A DNA stretch of 64,000 bases from Lentisphaerae bacterium GWF2_50_93 (lineage in GTDB: Bacteria; Verrucomicrobiota; Lentisphaeria; Victivallales; GWF2-50-93). The stretch is taken from assembly GCA_001804815.1 (NCBI GenBank), contig MHBI01000012.1, positions 1 through 64,000 on the forward strand, written 5' to 3'. The translations under genes were made by a program, and so were the position numbers. Under the pieces are notes generated by a model. That model had not been told where the DNA came from. It saw only the letters and a program-made list of their open reading frames with translations, and did no database searches. Shown here one piece after another: positions 1-8,550 of the stretch (within the stretch, counting starts at the first letter, position 1; every line of letters starts with the position of its first letter).

Positions 1-300
1 GCAGTTACGTTCAGATACAGACCGGAGATCGTATGTCTGGAGAGGACTTTCACCTCCCAGTGATGTGCGCCTCACAGGCGCACGAGTTCAAACTTTAGTT
101 TGCTCTTCTCTTATCTTAGCGGTATTCGGGTCTGACCCGAATGGCGTACAGTCGACTAAAGCCTGGAAAAAGCTTATGGAGGATTGGCGCAAGCAATCAG
201 TGAAAGACAAATCCGACAGGAAAGCCTTCAAGCGCTTGCTTCGTCCGAATGCAAAGCAAAAGAAAAAGTGTTCTTAAAGCAATATTTCAGGCCCTAATTC

Positions 301-427
301 GTAAGCGTTAAGCTGGGTGAAGTGAGGCTGTTTTTCCAAGAAAGTATGTCGGGTTTTAACCCGACACTTAGTTGGCGGTTTAAAAACCGCCCTACTTATG
401 AGGCTACGTTACCAGATTAACGCTTAC
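301..427. repeat. Composite palindromic intergenic element
   Basis: Outer 16-bp inverted arms at 301-316 and 412-427 match at 15 of 16 positions. They enclose two separate perfect or near-perfect palindromes at 348-365 (GTCGGG...CCCGAC) and 374-391 (GGCGGT...ACCGCC), the second followed by CCTACTT. The same build, palindrome plus palindrome ending in CCCTACCT, recurs at 25492-25555 and 33203-33258. There is no credible gene in 1-739 apart from these repeats; a 70-codon frame at 65-277 overlaps repeat DNA and is not supported. Confidence 0.7.
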
Positions 428-528
428 CCTAATTCTGCGTCTAAGGCTATATTTAACGCCGGATTTCATCATATCTACTTAATCTTCATTATCTTAAATG
501 CTAACGACACCGGACAATGGCAGACTGC

Positions 529-606
529 GCGATTTGGCGTAATACCCTATTAATCTGCGAATTACGCATTTCTAAAAGGGTCAGACCCTTTTGCCCAGAC
601 CCTTTT
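529..606. repeat. Dispersed repeat with AAAAGGGTCAGACCCTTTT hairpin, copy 1
   Basis: A block of about 65 bp beginning GCGATTTGGCGTAATACC and ending in the hairpin AAAAGGGTCAGACCCTTTT. The 3' portion is partly duplicated in tandem (CAGACCCTTTTGCCC twice). Copy 2 at 2246-2310 is almost identical and copy 3 at 4031-4063 keeps only the hairpin half. The three copies frame the genes between them. Confidence 0.75.
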
Positions 607-739
607 GCCCCAAGATGGTAAAATATGTTTGCCTGACCGACCTCCAGAACTCCAGAACTTTAGAACTCTCTCTATCCATTTCCGACTTTGTGCGAGAACA
701 TGCCTTGCTTTGTTTTAGTCAGTGCAAGTCTGTTGCTTG

Positions 740-1945
740 TCAATATAAGAATCCGAAAAGATATAATGGAATTTTATTTTTGAATCCCACTTCTATGCCA
801 TCGGCTGCAATATATGAATCTTCAACACCCCTGATCTGTGAATCGTCTTTCCCCGGTCCTCCGATTTCAAAGACATACCTGTCATTGACCTTGAAATCAC
901 CTTCATCGGAGAGTGTTGTCTTAAATCTGTTTCCGGTCTGGCTGACAAAGAAAGTCTCCCGTACCGTCCCCCTCTCTGACTCGGACATCATTGAGCTGTT
1001 TACCGCAAACAGGATATTGCTGTTCGCCATAAGTATTTTCGAAGGCTTGCGCACAAGCCTGTATCCCCTGCCCTCCGAGGCGATTGAATTTATCATTCCC
1101 GCCCGGTCGAGATACTCAAGATAGTTGTAGACGTATTCCTTTGATATACCCAGCTCCCTGCTCATCTTGTCTATGTTCACCTGGAAGGGGACGGAGCTTG
1201 CGATGAGCCAGAGGATCTTTTTGAGTACCGGGATATTGGACTGTTTCATGTCGCCCGCCACAGCGATATCCTCGTATATGACTTTTTCGATCACGTTCAG
1301 GAGTCTTGAGAGATATGTTGATTCTCCTTCCATTATGAAGGGATAGGCTCCTGTCGCCAGATAGTTCCTGAAATATTTCAATATAGGCCTGCCTTTTGCA
1401 AGCTCCCCGGAGATTTTCACATGGTGCCTGAGGATCTCGTCGATGGAAAGGACCGGAAAGACCAGCCCCTCCTTAAGTTCAAGATATTCCCTGAAGGAGA
1501 GCTCCTTCAGATTGTAATATGCAACTCTTCTTGAAAGATCAGCCTTCCCTTTTTTAAGTTCGAGGGATGAGCTTCCGGACACCAGGACGCGCTTTCCCTT
1601 GAAAGTGTCGATTATGTTTTTCAGCTCGCGCTCCCATTCCGGGTACTTGTGGATCTCGTCAATGATGATCGCCTCGCCGCCGAACTTGAAATATTCGCTG
1701 GCGATCCTGAAAATACCGATTGCCGAAACCTCCACATTGTCCGCTGACATGTAGAGGCATTTCTCAACATCGTTGTATTTCTCCGCATAATACTGAAGGA
1801 GCATCGTGGTCTTGCCAGTGCCACGGTATCCCGTTATGCAGACATGGAACGAATTCCAGTCTATTTCGCCATGGAGATACCTCTTGAACTTCAAGGGGAC
1901 ATCCTCGATGGTCTTCCTATGGATGTAAAACAGCTCCTCAAGCAT
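740..1945 (-). CDS. AAA_14/DUF4143-type ATPase
   Basis: An ATP-binding protein of the large AAA_14 plus DUF4143 group, whose cellular role is not established for most members. Seen from the sequence: Walker A GYRGTGKTT at about residues 37-45, Walker B IIIDEIH at about 90-96, a sensor-like VSGSSS stretch, and a C-terminal half with a winged-helix-like segment (ISKEYVYNYLEYLDRAGMI). The start was placed at the ATG at 1945 because GGAGG lies seven bases upstream; ATGs further out are too close to or ahead of that site. It is the first of three such ATPases in 15 kb, which are otherwise quite different in sequence. It stands alone, flanked by repeat DNA. The family is frequent in accessory regions. 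Function beyond ATP binding is unknown. Confidence 0.8.
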   Translation of the reverse strand: MLEELFYIHRKTIEDVPLKFKRYLHGEIDWNSFHVCITGYRGTGKTTMLLQYYAEKYNDVEKCLYMSADNVEVSAIGIFRIASEYFKFGGEAIIIDEIHKYPEWERELKNIIDTFKGKRVLVSGSSSLELKKGKADLSRRVAYYNLKELSFREYLELKEGLVFPVLSIDEILRHHVKISGELAKGRPILKYFRNYLATGAYPFIMEGESTYLSRLLNVIEKVIYEDIAVAGDMKQSNIPVLKKILWLIASSVPFQVNIDKMSRELGISKEYVYNYLEYLDRAGMINSIASEGRGYRLVRKPSKILMANSNILFAVNSSMMSESERGTVRETFFVSQTGNRFKTTLSDEGDFKVNDRYVFEIGGPGKDDSQIRGVEDSYIAADGIEVGFKNKIPLYLFGFLY

Positions 1946-2245
1946 GTGCATTCCTCCTTCACCTGACATTAGACAACTGCACATTACTATATTACAGCAT
2001 ATATGTCAAGTTCACTTTGCTATTTTATTGCATCAGGCTTCGTTTAGGAATAGCTACGCCCGACAGGCAGAGGCACTCCGCCACCAAGCTAAGATATTAT
2101 TGACAGGATAACCCATCTACGCTAAGAAGCTTCGCCGTGGCATGCATGATTTGCTGGATAAGGAACATGTCAGGGAGATCGAAATACATCCTTAGAACTG
2201 TTTTTTATGCGGGCACAATTGCTTCTAATGGCCATTTTAGAGTTC

Positions 2246-2310
2246 GCGATTTGGCGTAATACCCTATTAATCTGCGAATTACGCATTTCCAAAAGGGTCA
2301 GACCCTTTTG
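2246..2310. repeat. Dispersed repeat with AAAAGGGTCAGACCCTTTT hairpin, copy 2
   Basis: Near-identical copy of the element at 529-595, starting GCGATTTGGCGTAATACC. It lies 15 bp past the 3' end of the minus-strand ATPase at 2326-3474, where its hairpin could act as a transcription stop. The rest of 1946-2325 holds fragments of another dispersed repeat (AAGATATTRTYGACAGGATAAC, also near 3661-3683) and no gene. Confidence 0.75.
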
Positions 2311-2325
2311 GCCTTTTGTTTAAGG

Positions 2326-3474
2326 TCATGAAATTGATTGGGCCAAGGAATATATTTGTGCGGCAGGCACGACCTCGATGTTTTTCTCAAGACGATAGCC
2401 TTTATTTCCAGGATAAATGACAAAAAGTCTGTCAAGCTTCAAATCGGCCATGGCTGTGCGCATTGAACTGCTGCCCTCAGGAGCGTCTTTCCATTTGATT
2501 TCAACTCCATATCGTCTGCCATTGAGGATAAAAAACAGGTCAAGTTCGGCTACGCTATGAACAGCCCAGAAGAAAACCGCCGGCGGATTGAATGCCCTTA
2601 TGGCTTCCTCAAGCATGAATCCCTCCCATGATGCGCCGAGTTTCGGGCTCTTCATGATGGAATCTCTGTTCTGGAGTTCCATCAGGCTATGGAATATGCC
2701 GCTGTCCCTGAAATAGATTTTAGGCGACTTGACCTGTCTTTTGCCAATGTTCTCGTGCCATGGCTGCAGCTGCCTTATCATATATGTCGCTGACAGCAGA
2801 TCAAGATAATGTCTTGCGGTGTGGTCTGAAACCCCCAGGGATCGCCCGATTTCAGATGCGTTCCATACCTGACCATGATAATGCGCCAGCATCATCCAAA
2901 ATCTCCTTATCGAAGCCGAGGGGATGGTGATCCCCAGGGATGGCAGATCTCTTTCAAGAAATGTCTGTATGAAGTTCTCCCGCCAACTGCGGCTGTCCGT
3001 TTCGTTTCTGGCAAGGAAGGAGCGGGGGAAACCTCCCCTTATCCAGAGAGGCTCAACTTTGCCGATACCGGTTTCAGCAAGGCTGAATCCGCCCATCTCA
3101 ATGAACTCAATCCTTCCTGCAAGAGTTTCGGACGAGCTCCTGATAAGTTCGGGCGATGAACTCCCAAGTATCAGGAATCTGGCTGGAAGAGGTTTGCGGT
3201 CCGACAAAACCCTGAGCGCAGGGAAAAGCTCCGGCATCCTCTGTATCTCGTCTATGACGACCAGGCCTTTCAAGTTTTCCAAGGCCAGCTGCGGCTGTTC
3301 TAGGCTTCTCAGGTCAGCCTGCACCTCAAGATCGAAATATCTTGCCTTGGTCTTCCCGGCTATCAACCTGGCGAGCGTGCTTTTCCCACACTGCCGGGGT
3401 CCCAGCAACGCAGTCACCTGGCTTCTGCCAAGAGCCTTATTGATCTTGCCTATGAGTTCTTTCCTTGGTATCAT
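2326..3474 (-). CDS. AAA_14/DUF4143-type ATPase
   Basis: Second ATPase of the AAA_14 plus DUF4143 group. Walker A GPRQCGKST at about residues 25-33, Walker B LVVIDEIQRMP at about 71-81, LILGSSSPEL sensor segment, then an HTH-like region (SEIGRSLGVSDHTARHYLDLL) and a C-terminal DUF4143 region containing VAELDLFFIL...YGVEIKWK, which resembles a degraded PD-(D/E)XK core (D...E-x-K). In this family the C-terminal nuclease-like fold is known, activity mostly is not. The length of 382 residues is normal. The ATG at 3474 lacks a strong ribosome-binding site. Flanked by repeat DNA on both sides with no operon partner. Confidence 0.82.
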   Translation of the reverse strand: MIPRKELIGKINKALGRSQVTALLGPRQCGKSTLARLIAGKTKARYFDLEVQADLRSLEQPQLALENLKGLVVIDEIQRMPELFPALRVLSDRKPLPARFLILGSSSPELIRSSSETLAGRIEFIEMGGFSLAETGIGKVEPLWIRGGFPRSFLARNETDSRSWRENFIQTFLERDLPSLGITIPSASIRRFWMMLAHYHGQVWNASEIGRSLGVSDHTARHYLDLLSATYMIRQLQPWHENIGKRQVKSPKIYFRDSGIFHSLMELQNRDSIMKSPKLGASWEGFMLEEAIRAFNPPAVFFWAVHSVAELDLFFILNGRRYGVEIKWKDAPEGSSSMRTAMADLKLDRLFVIYPGNKGYRLEKNIEVVPAAQIYSLAQSIS

Positions 3475-3827
3475 GACAAGAACATAGCCTTGAAATCTCG
3501 AATGTCAACTTCTAATTTTCAATATCAATGAATTTCTGCCCACGAATCATCCTCCTTCGCCCTAGTGGAGAAACTACGGAGGACAGGCACGGATAAGAGA
3601 TTCTCTCACAAAGGCATCCCGATGTCACTCGCGGAATCGGGATAAACTCCGGCACCAGGCCAAGATATTGTCGACAGGATAACATGATTTCAAGGATTAA
3701 GAAATTCTCCTTATTATGCGTGGCGGTTTTGTGAGAAAATAATCCTCGCGAACTTCGTACCCTTCGTGGTGATAAGCAGATATGTGGTTTTAGCCTTGCC
3801 TGTCCTCCGCAGCCTTGGCATAGGAGG
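3475..3827. repeat. Intergenic region built of dispersed repeat fragments
   Basis: No supported gene. A stretch near 3600-3690 (TGTCACTCGCGGAATCGGGA, AAGATATTGTCGACAGGATAAC) reappears in altered form at 2085-2115 and, inverted, at 13690-13770 (CGGCGGAGTTTATCCCGATT). A 118-codon minus-strand frame here is made of this repeat DNA and has no protein-like features. Confidence 0.5.
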
Positions 3828-4064
3828 ATGAAAGTCTGTGGCAAATTGTTGATTATGTATACGCTCAAGAAGAAATCAAAATCAGCGATCTCGAAGGCGA
3901 AATCCGGAAAACTGGTTCACCAGCTCTGCGGAATTTTGAAATCCCGCGACGGCAGCCCCGCCACCGGCGAACTCCTCAAGGAACATGCCAGGGAACTCAC
4001 GCCAGCTCAGAAACGATGGGCTTCTAAGAGATTTCTAAAAGGGTCAGACCCTTTTGGCTTTTGA
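3828..4064 (+). pseudogene. Remnant of a VapB/AbrB-type antitoxin gene
   Basis: The frame encodes LVHQLCGILKSRDGSPATGE followed by a charged tail. This is closely similar to the C-terminal tail of the intact antitoxin at 11766-12005 (SLCGILKSKDGSATEELLKD). In that protein the tail follows an AbrB/SpoVT DNA-binding domain, and that domain is missing here: the preceding 25 residues are Lys/Ser-rich and unrelated. The last codons run into the repeat copy at 4031-4063 (KGSDPFGF), so the 3' end is also displaced. The likely history is decay of a second VapBC locus. No matching toxin lies next to it unless the PIN gene at 4069-4662 was once its partner, but that gene is on the other strand. Confidence 0.55.
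4031..4063. repeat. Dispersed repeat with AAAAGGGTCAGACCCTTTT hairpin, copy 3
   Basis: Truncated copy, keeping ATTTCTAAAAGGGTCAGACC and the rest of the hairpin, lying five bases beyond the stop of the minus-strand PIN gene. It is placed to stop minus-strand transcription leaving the 4.07-11.3 kb cluster. Confidence 0.7.
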
Positions 4065-4068
4065 ATTA

Positions 4069-4662
4069 TCATTCGTCGGCTGAATAGTTTTCATCAGGCG
4101 GGGCTTCTCTGAAAATGTTTTTATAATCTATAATAAATTTAGCCTTTGCGGAAGGCAAATCCTTTTCATAGGCCCAATATGCAACTATTTGTTTTACCAT
4201 CTTCATGTCAATACGCTTGTTATCCACCATCAACTTCATTAATTCCAATGAGCTCATTATCTTTATACTATATACGCCTGCAAGTTCAACCATTCCTCCA
4301 TCATCGCTAACCAGGTCGATTTTAAGAATATATGCAGTTGCCAGCACTCTTGCATCAACTTTCGAAATAGATATATCCATATTCCTCGCCTGTGCAAGCA
4401 TAAAAGAATATGCGTTATCAATTAACGATTTACATCGGGAGTCATATTTCAGTAAATTTCTACGATCTATTACATATTTAACTTCAGATACCCAATGAAA
4501 TTTGCTGTGCAACCTGGAACTCCTATTGTATTCCTCGTCTAACTCACACAATACAAAAAGACAACAGGGCTCTATTCCAAAGCTTGTTTCAAGAAGAGGG
4601 TGGACGCTTACTGCAAGCCTGAAATAAGAATTGCTATCTAGTAATATTGATCTCTGCGGCAT
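4069..4662 (-). CDS. PIN-like nuclease, partner of Xre/ImmA protein
   Basis: About 197 residues. The N-terminus SILLDSNSYFRLA has the first acidic residue of a PIN domain. The middle has ISKVDARVLATAYILKIDLVSDDGGMVEL, matching the D-x-x-(x)A...L-x-S-D-D pattern of the second and third PIN acidic clusters. PIN domains are metal-dependent RNases, most often toxins. The gene follows the Xre/ImmA gene with no gap. The ATG at 4662 is ten bases after GGGAG; a TTG at 4671 would overlap the upstream stop and is too close to that site. A C-terminal extension of about 60 residues is unlike short VapC toxins. It is inferred to be the effector or toxin of a two-gene unit with the upstream regulator/protease. 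It is the last gene of the cluster. Confidence 0.68.
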   Translation of the reverse strand: MPQRSILLDSNSYFRLAVSVHPLLETSFGIEPCCLFVLCELDEEYNRSSRLHSKFHWVSEVKYVIDRRNLLKYDSRCKSLIDNAYSFMLAQARNMDISISKVDARVLATAYILKIDLVSDDGGMVELAGVYSIKIMSSLELMKLMVDNKRIDMKMVKQIVAYWAYEKDLPSAKAKFIIDYKNIFREAPPDENYSADE

Positions 4663-4667
4663 TGGAT

Positions 4668-5795
4668 TCAAAGCTCCCTAATAAGAGCTTTGGTATCCAT
4701 GATTGGCATTTGTAATATATTCTGTATAAATGCATCTGATGAATTTATTTTAATATATTCTCCTAATGCTGAAAAAAATGGGGTTTTAAATATTTTTTCT
4801 GACATCATCAGATAATCCTTAGCTGAAGGCATTGAAGTCTTAAATAACGATACATATACAGGCTTGTATTGTTTATTGAATCTTGTAATTGCAGCATAAT
4901 AATTTGCACCGAACTCTATCTCTAAAAGTTCTTTGTTTCTTGCAAATGCGTTTGTTGCAGTTACCACTGTGTATGGAGATATAATATGTTTTTTAGCTAG
5001 ATGGATCGCCTTTTCAATTCTGCCGGAACTTGACTTAATCTGTTTAAATTCATCATACGCCTCCTCTGCTAATCTTGGAGGAAACAAGAGAACTTGCGCA
5101 AACAAATCAGCAAATTCTTCAGCTTCATCCTCTCTTAGCTCTGGTGAATACACGTGCCCAAGTTCGTGCGCCATCCAGAATTTAAAATCATGAAGATTTG
5201 TATCAAGGTTAATATAAATCCAAGCGGTCATTGACTCTGGCAAATAGATATGAAGGGCATTTTCGTGATGTTTCTTTTCCCCCCAGAGGACAGGGATTAA
5301 TATTGCATTTAATTTATTAATCTTATTGATTATTTGCTCGAACTCGATTCCGTCATTATCTTTAACCCCCATATCATGCCTTATATATGCACAAAGCTCG
5401 TTCATGTAATTATAATTGACAACGGGCCTTTTCAGAGTGGCGGGCCTTTCAAATTTACTTATCTTGTTACAAGGGATAAACGGAACAAGTTTTTCGAGAA
5501 GCAAACCCATATCCTTTGCTCTCTTAACATGTTCAGGCTTGGTTATTCTATTGCCTTTCTTACGAAAGGCAATAACTGGTGCGTTTAGCGATTCATCCTC
5601 GACAACAAGTCTATCATAACTCAATCCCAACTGAATGCCCAGCATTAAAAGCTTGTCTGGACGGGGAAATTTTAATCCCTTAAGCCATTGAGATACAATT
5701 TCCCTCGATACGCTTAGCTGCTCGGCAAGCTTTGCTTGATTTAAGCCCGAACATGTCATTGCAGAATTCAACTCATCAATATTCAACTTACTCAT
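4668..5795 (-). CDS. Xre-family HTH and ImmA/IrrE metallopeptidase fusion
   Basis: The N-terminal helix-turn-helix covers about residues 4-60 (LNQAKLAEQLSVSREIVSQW). A central ImmA/IrrE peptidase follows with the zinc motif HELGH (in WMAHELGHVYS) and the downstream acidic helix EDEAEEFADLFAQ that supplies the third ligand. In known relatives (ImmA of ICEBs1, IrrE/PprI) such proteases cleave a repressor in response to stress, and fused HTH versions usually regulate a neighbouring toxin or defence gene. The ATG at 5795 was chosen because AGGAG lies a few bases upstream; an upstream in-frame ATG at 5828 lacks a site. Its stop nearly overlaps the PIN gene start, so the two are translationally coupled. 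About 125 bp separate it from the small gene upstream. Confidence 0.85.
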   Translation of the reverse strand: MSKLNIDELNSAMTCSGLNQAKLAEQLSVSREIVSQWLKGLKFPRPDKLLMLGIQLGLSYDRLVVEDESLNAPVIAFRKKGNRITKPEHVKRAKDMGLLLEKLVPFIPCNKISKFERPATLKRPVVNYNYMNELCAYIRHDMGVKDNDGIEFEQIINKINKLNAILIPVLWGEKKHHENALHIYLPESMTAWIYINLDTNLHDFKFWMAHELGHVYSPELREDEAEEFADLFAQVLLFPPRLAEEAYDEFKQIKSSSGRIEKAIHLAKKHIISPYTVVTATNAFARNKELLEIEFGANYYAAITRFNKQYKPVYVSLFKTSMPSAKDYLMMSEKIFKTPFFSALGEYIKINSSDAFIQNILQMPIMDTKALIREL

Positions 5796-5920
5796 CTTGC
5801 TCCTATGGGGCGGGTAATAAAATGTCAACTTTTGTCAACTATTATATATTTATTTTAAATAATTGCAAGAGTAAACTGAATATTTAATTTGCCTTATGCG
5901 TTAAGAACCGAGGGAAAATA

Positions 5921-6115
5921 TCACCAACCCCAATCCTTGAGTAATGAGGCAATAGATTTATCGGTTCGAGACTTTCTTCCACTTGGCAAGTGCAATTTCA
6001 CACTCCCTTTCGGAAGGCCGAAAACAGATTCAATTATTTTCTGGCCTGATCCCACAGATGAGTCAGTCCTGAGTGAAAACTTGCGCCTCGATGGATAACT
6101 TCTTGATTTCTTCAT
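5921..6115 (-). CDS. Small basic protein downstream of the methyltransferase
   Basis: About 64 residues starting MKKSRSYPSRRKFSLRTDSS, rich in Arg, Lys and Ser, with no recognised domain. A longer start at 6157 is possible. It lies 81 bp after the methyltransferase stop on the same strand, within the cluster. The start is supported only by a weak GGGATAAG site. It could be a small accessory factor or chance; basic composition would suit nucleic acid contact. Confidence 0.4.
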   Translation of the reverse strand: MKKSRSYPSRRKFSLRTDSSVGSGQKIIESVFGLPKGSVKLHLPSGRKSRTDKSIASLLKDWGW

Positions 6116-6196
6116 TTTACTTATCCCACTGTTATGGTTAATCGTTAAATCATCCAAGCAATCTCTTGCTCCATAGGTTTTATTTTTTGTTTTTAA

Positions 6197-7753
6197 TCAA
6201 CCTCTTAATATATTATGAACAACTTCAGAAAGCTGGTATGCGAGAAGTGGGGGTACTGCATTTCCAACCTGGTGATACTGCTGCGTTCTATTGCCTTCAA
6301 AATAATAATTGTCAGGAAAAGTCTGCAATCTCGCAGCCTCCCTAACCGTAAGACTACGACACTGGAGTGGGTCAGGATGAATAAAATAATGACCATCTTT
6401 GGCAATATGGGACGTTACAGTAGTTGACGGTAAGTGCCAAACTTGCACTTTAAAACGGTCTCCAAATGTTTTTCCTTCCACTCCCTCCATCACGTTTTTA
6501 TGATTTGGAAGTAAAGACAACGGGAAGTCTGAAAGATCGGGTGATTCTTCGTTCACTTTAGCAAATATCGAAGCAAACAGATATCGATGAAGGTCGGTTT
6601 TCATATGACTTCTGGTACTATGATTTGGCAAACACCGCAAACATTCATCCTTAAACCACCCCGATATATTAGCTTTGTATTTTTTCTTATTTATTCTTTC
6701 TTTTATCGGATTTTGTTTTATCGAATCTAGTATTACGCCTATTTCTTTTTCAACCATAGAATCCAATTCTTTAAACCATTTCTCTTTAACCGCCTCTGCA
6801 AGCACTTCACTCCACCTATCGCAAGAATCTTTATCTTTCGAAATTCCACTTCTTAATGCAGGAATATCTCCAAGCACATTCTTAAGTGATAGAGAATCCT
6901 TCTTCTTGAGCGCTGTAATATTACTTTTCCGTTTGTCATAAATATCTTCGCGAATTCCTAATAAAATAACCCTATGTCGTGCTTGAGGAATACCATACTG
7001 TTCACTTTTTATCATGAAATCCCTATAATCATCAGGTTCTTTTCCTGTTGCAAATGACAGTATGCGATAACCGGATTTTTGGTAGCCTTTTCCATAATCA
7101 TAACGGGTAGCCGCCTGCCATGGTTCTTTTAAATCTTTGATTATTTCAGGAAAAATAGGTTTGTCATCAAGCTTTGATGAGAGGATGCCTTTTACATTCT
7201 CCATAACAAAAACCGCAGGGGAATGTTCAGCAATAATTCTTAGATATTGTCGATATAGTATATGCCTGTGATCTTGTTCAAACTTAGAGATATCACCATT
7301 ATTGGCATTCCTCTGACCACCAATCATACGACTCCTACCCACAAGCGAGTAAGCTTGGCACGGGGGACCACCTATTAGAACAAAATCCTTGTTTCCCCTT
7401 AAAGCCATTCGAATCCTATTATAAATGAGATTATTCGGATATTTTTCACTTCCAAGTTCACAAAGCCATGATTCATCCTCTGCTGACTGCGCTTCACTTT
7501 TATATAAACTAAAGAGTTCCTTTCTTGTAATTTCACCTTCTAAATAATCATAGTATTCAGGAGGAACTTCTTTATTTCTGCAAATAAATTGTCTGTAAAA
7601 ACTTCTTAACTGTAGGGTTTTATGTGCATAGGGATCTTTTTCTATAGAAAGGACAATCTTGAACGCGCTCAAGCTATTAATTCTTAAAGCAGAGAAGCCT
7701 TCTCCAAGACCACCTGGACCTGCAAATAAATCGATTATAGGTAATTTATTCAA
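6197..7753 (-). CDS. DNA cytosine-5 methyltransferase (Dcm family)
   Basis: A 518-residue C5-methyltransferase with all key motifs in order: motif I IIDLFAGPGGLGEG (6-19), motif IV GGPPCQAYS with catalytic Cys132, motif VI MENVKG with Glu185, motif VIII QARHRVILLGIR (257-268), a variable target-recognition region of roughly 200 residues, then TVREAARLQTFPDNYYF and motif X YHQVGNAVPPLL. It transfers methyl from SAM to C5 of cytosine in a specific duplex site. Target unknown. The start appears to be TTG preceded by GAAGGA. It lies 53 bp after the probable DUF6339 gene, in the same orientation as the GHKL ATPase. In this setting it would mark self DNA for the cluster's other proteins. It is not close to the second C5 enzyme in this window (45866-47116). 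Confidence 0.95.
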   Translation of the reverse strand: MNKLPIIDLFAGPGGLGEGFSALRINSLSAFKIVLSIEKDPYAHKTLQLRSFYRQFICRNKEVPPEYYDYLEGEITRKELFSLYKSEAQSAEDESWLCELGSEKYPNNLIYNRIRMALRGNKDFVLIGGPPCQAYSLVGRSRMIGGQRNANNGDISKFEQDHRHILYRQYLRIIAEHSPAVFVMENVKGILSSKLDDKPIFPEIIKDLKEPWQAATRYDYGKGYQKSGYRILSFATGKEPDDYRDFMIKSEQYGIPQARHRVILLGIREDIYDKRKSNITALKKKDSLSLKNVLGDIPALRSGISKDKDSCDRWSEVLAEAVKEKWFKELDSMVEKEIGVILDSIKQNPIKERINKKKYKANISGWFKDECLRCLPNHSTRSHMKTDLHRYLFASIFAKVNEESPDLSDFPLSLLPNHKNVMEGVEGKTFGDRFKVQVWHLPSTTVTSHIAKDGHYFIHPDPLQCRSLTVREAARLQTFPDNYYFEGNRTQQYHQVGNAVPPLLAYQLSEVVHNILRG

Positions 7754-7806
7754 AAAGTATCCTTCAATATTTTATCTTTTTTTAGATCACATTAATTTCT
7801 TATTAC

Positions 7807-8547
7807 TTATTTCTTTAACCATTCACTAAACTCTTTTGGCAATAGCTTAATGAAACCATCACAAGAAATACCAGGCAAATCATAAGTGCGAGAAAGCTGA
7901 GGATATATAGTATAAAATCTACGTATAGTGCCTGGCGCAGGAAGTTTCTTGTTAATCCCCCTGTACTTTTTACTGCTCGTATATCCAGATAATATATCAT
8001 CAGCACCATTCTTTATATATAAATTCTTTATTACTTGCAATGCTGTTGGATTTCCTGCAATCTCCTGTCTTGATCCTATCTGCTCTTCATACTCACCAAG
8101 CACATATGGTTCTTTCTGAAAGAAAGGTCTAACATGCTCTTTAGCTGATCTATACAATGTTAAAGGACCATATATTCTATGGCGATGACGATATCTGTAA
8201 TCTGAACTATAAATATAATGTTCAATTCTATTAGGAAGCCATTTCCCATCTTCATCAACAGGACAGATTGATTTGAAATAAAAGAGTGCTAATGAATCCC
8301 ATATTCCTGACCATGACTCATGATTAATAGACAAATTCTCTAATTCAATAATTTTAGGCAACAAATATTCGGACAATTCATATTTTTTGGGGAAATTAAT
8401 ATCTGAAATATTAGGACTTCCTATTATTTCATATGAAAACTCATCTGAAGATAACAAATAATTAGGTATTGACGACGAAGGATTATCGCCCAGACTAATT
8501 ATCCAGTTTTCAAATTCAGTTTGACCTATTCTTAATAGAGCTCTCAT
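7807..8547 (-). CDS. Probable DUF6339-family protein of a methyltransferase cluster
   Basis: A 246-residue soluble protein without membrane segments or a nuclease signature. It contains SYRYRHRHRIYGPLTLYRS-like segments (YRYRHRHRIYGPLTL), EEQIGSRQEIAGNP and a C-terminal LPKEFSEWL. I recall these features from DUF6339 proteins found beside cytosine methyltransferases and Z1-type restriction genes; that family assignment is from memory. The gene begins just after the upstream stop (gap of three bases, GAGG site overlapping it), so it is co-translated with the preceding unknown gene. Role unknown; it is conserved enough in context to be a structural part of the system. AT-rich codon use, like its neighbours. 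Confidence 0.6.
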   Translation of the reverse strand: MRALLRIGQTEFENWIISLGDNPSSSIPNYLLSSDEFSYEIIGSPNISDINFPKKYELSEYLLPKIIELENLSINHESWSGIWDSLALFYFKSICPVDEDGKWLPNRIEHYIYSSDYRYRHRHRIYGPLTLYRSAKEHVRPFFQKEPYVLGEYEEQIGSRQEIAGNPTALQVIKNLYIKNGADDILSGYTSSKKYRGINKKLPAPGTIRRFYTIYPQLSRTYDLPGISCDGFIKLLPKEFSEWLKK

Positions 8548-8550
8548 AAA

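Noticed and set aside
65..277. 70-codon frame near the window start
   Set aside because: Made partly of a palindromic repeat (CAAACTTTAGTTTG) that recurs inverted near 41643-41676, with no site before the start.
591..1124. 177-codon frame on the plus strand
   Set aside because: Lies antisense over the ATPase gene at 740-1945 and starts in repeat DNA.
3512..3868. 118-codon minus-strand frame
   Set aside because: Built from dispersed repeat fragments; no domain and no site.
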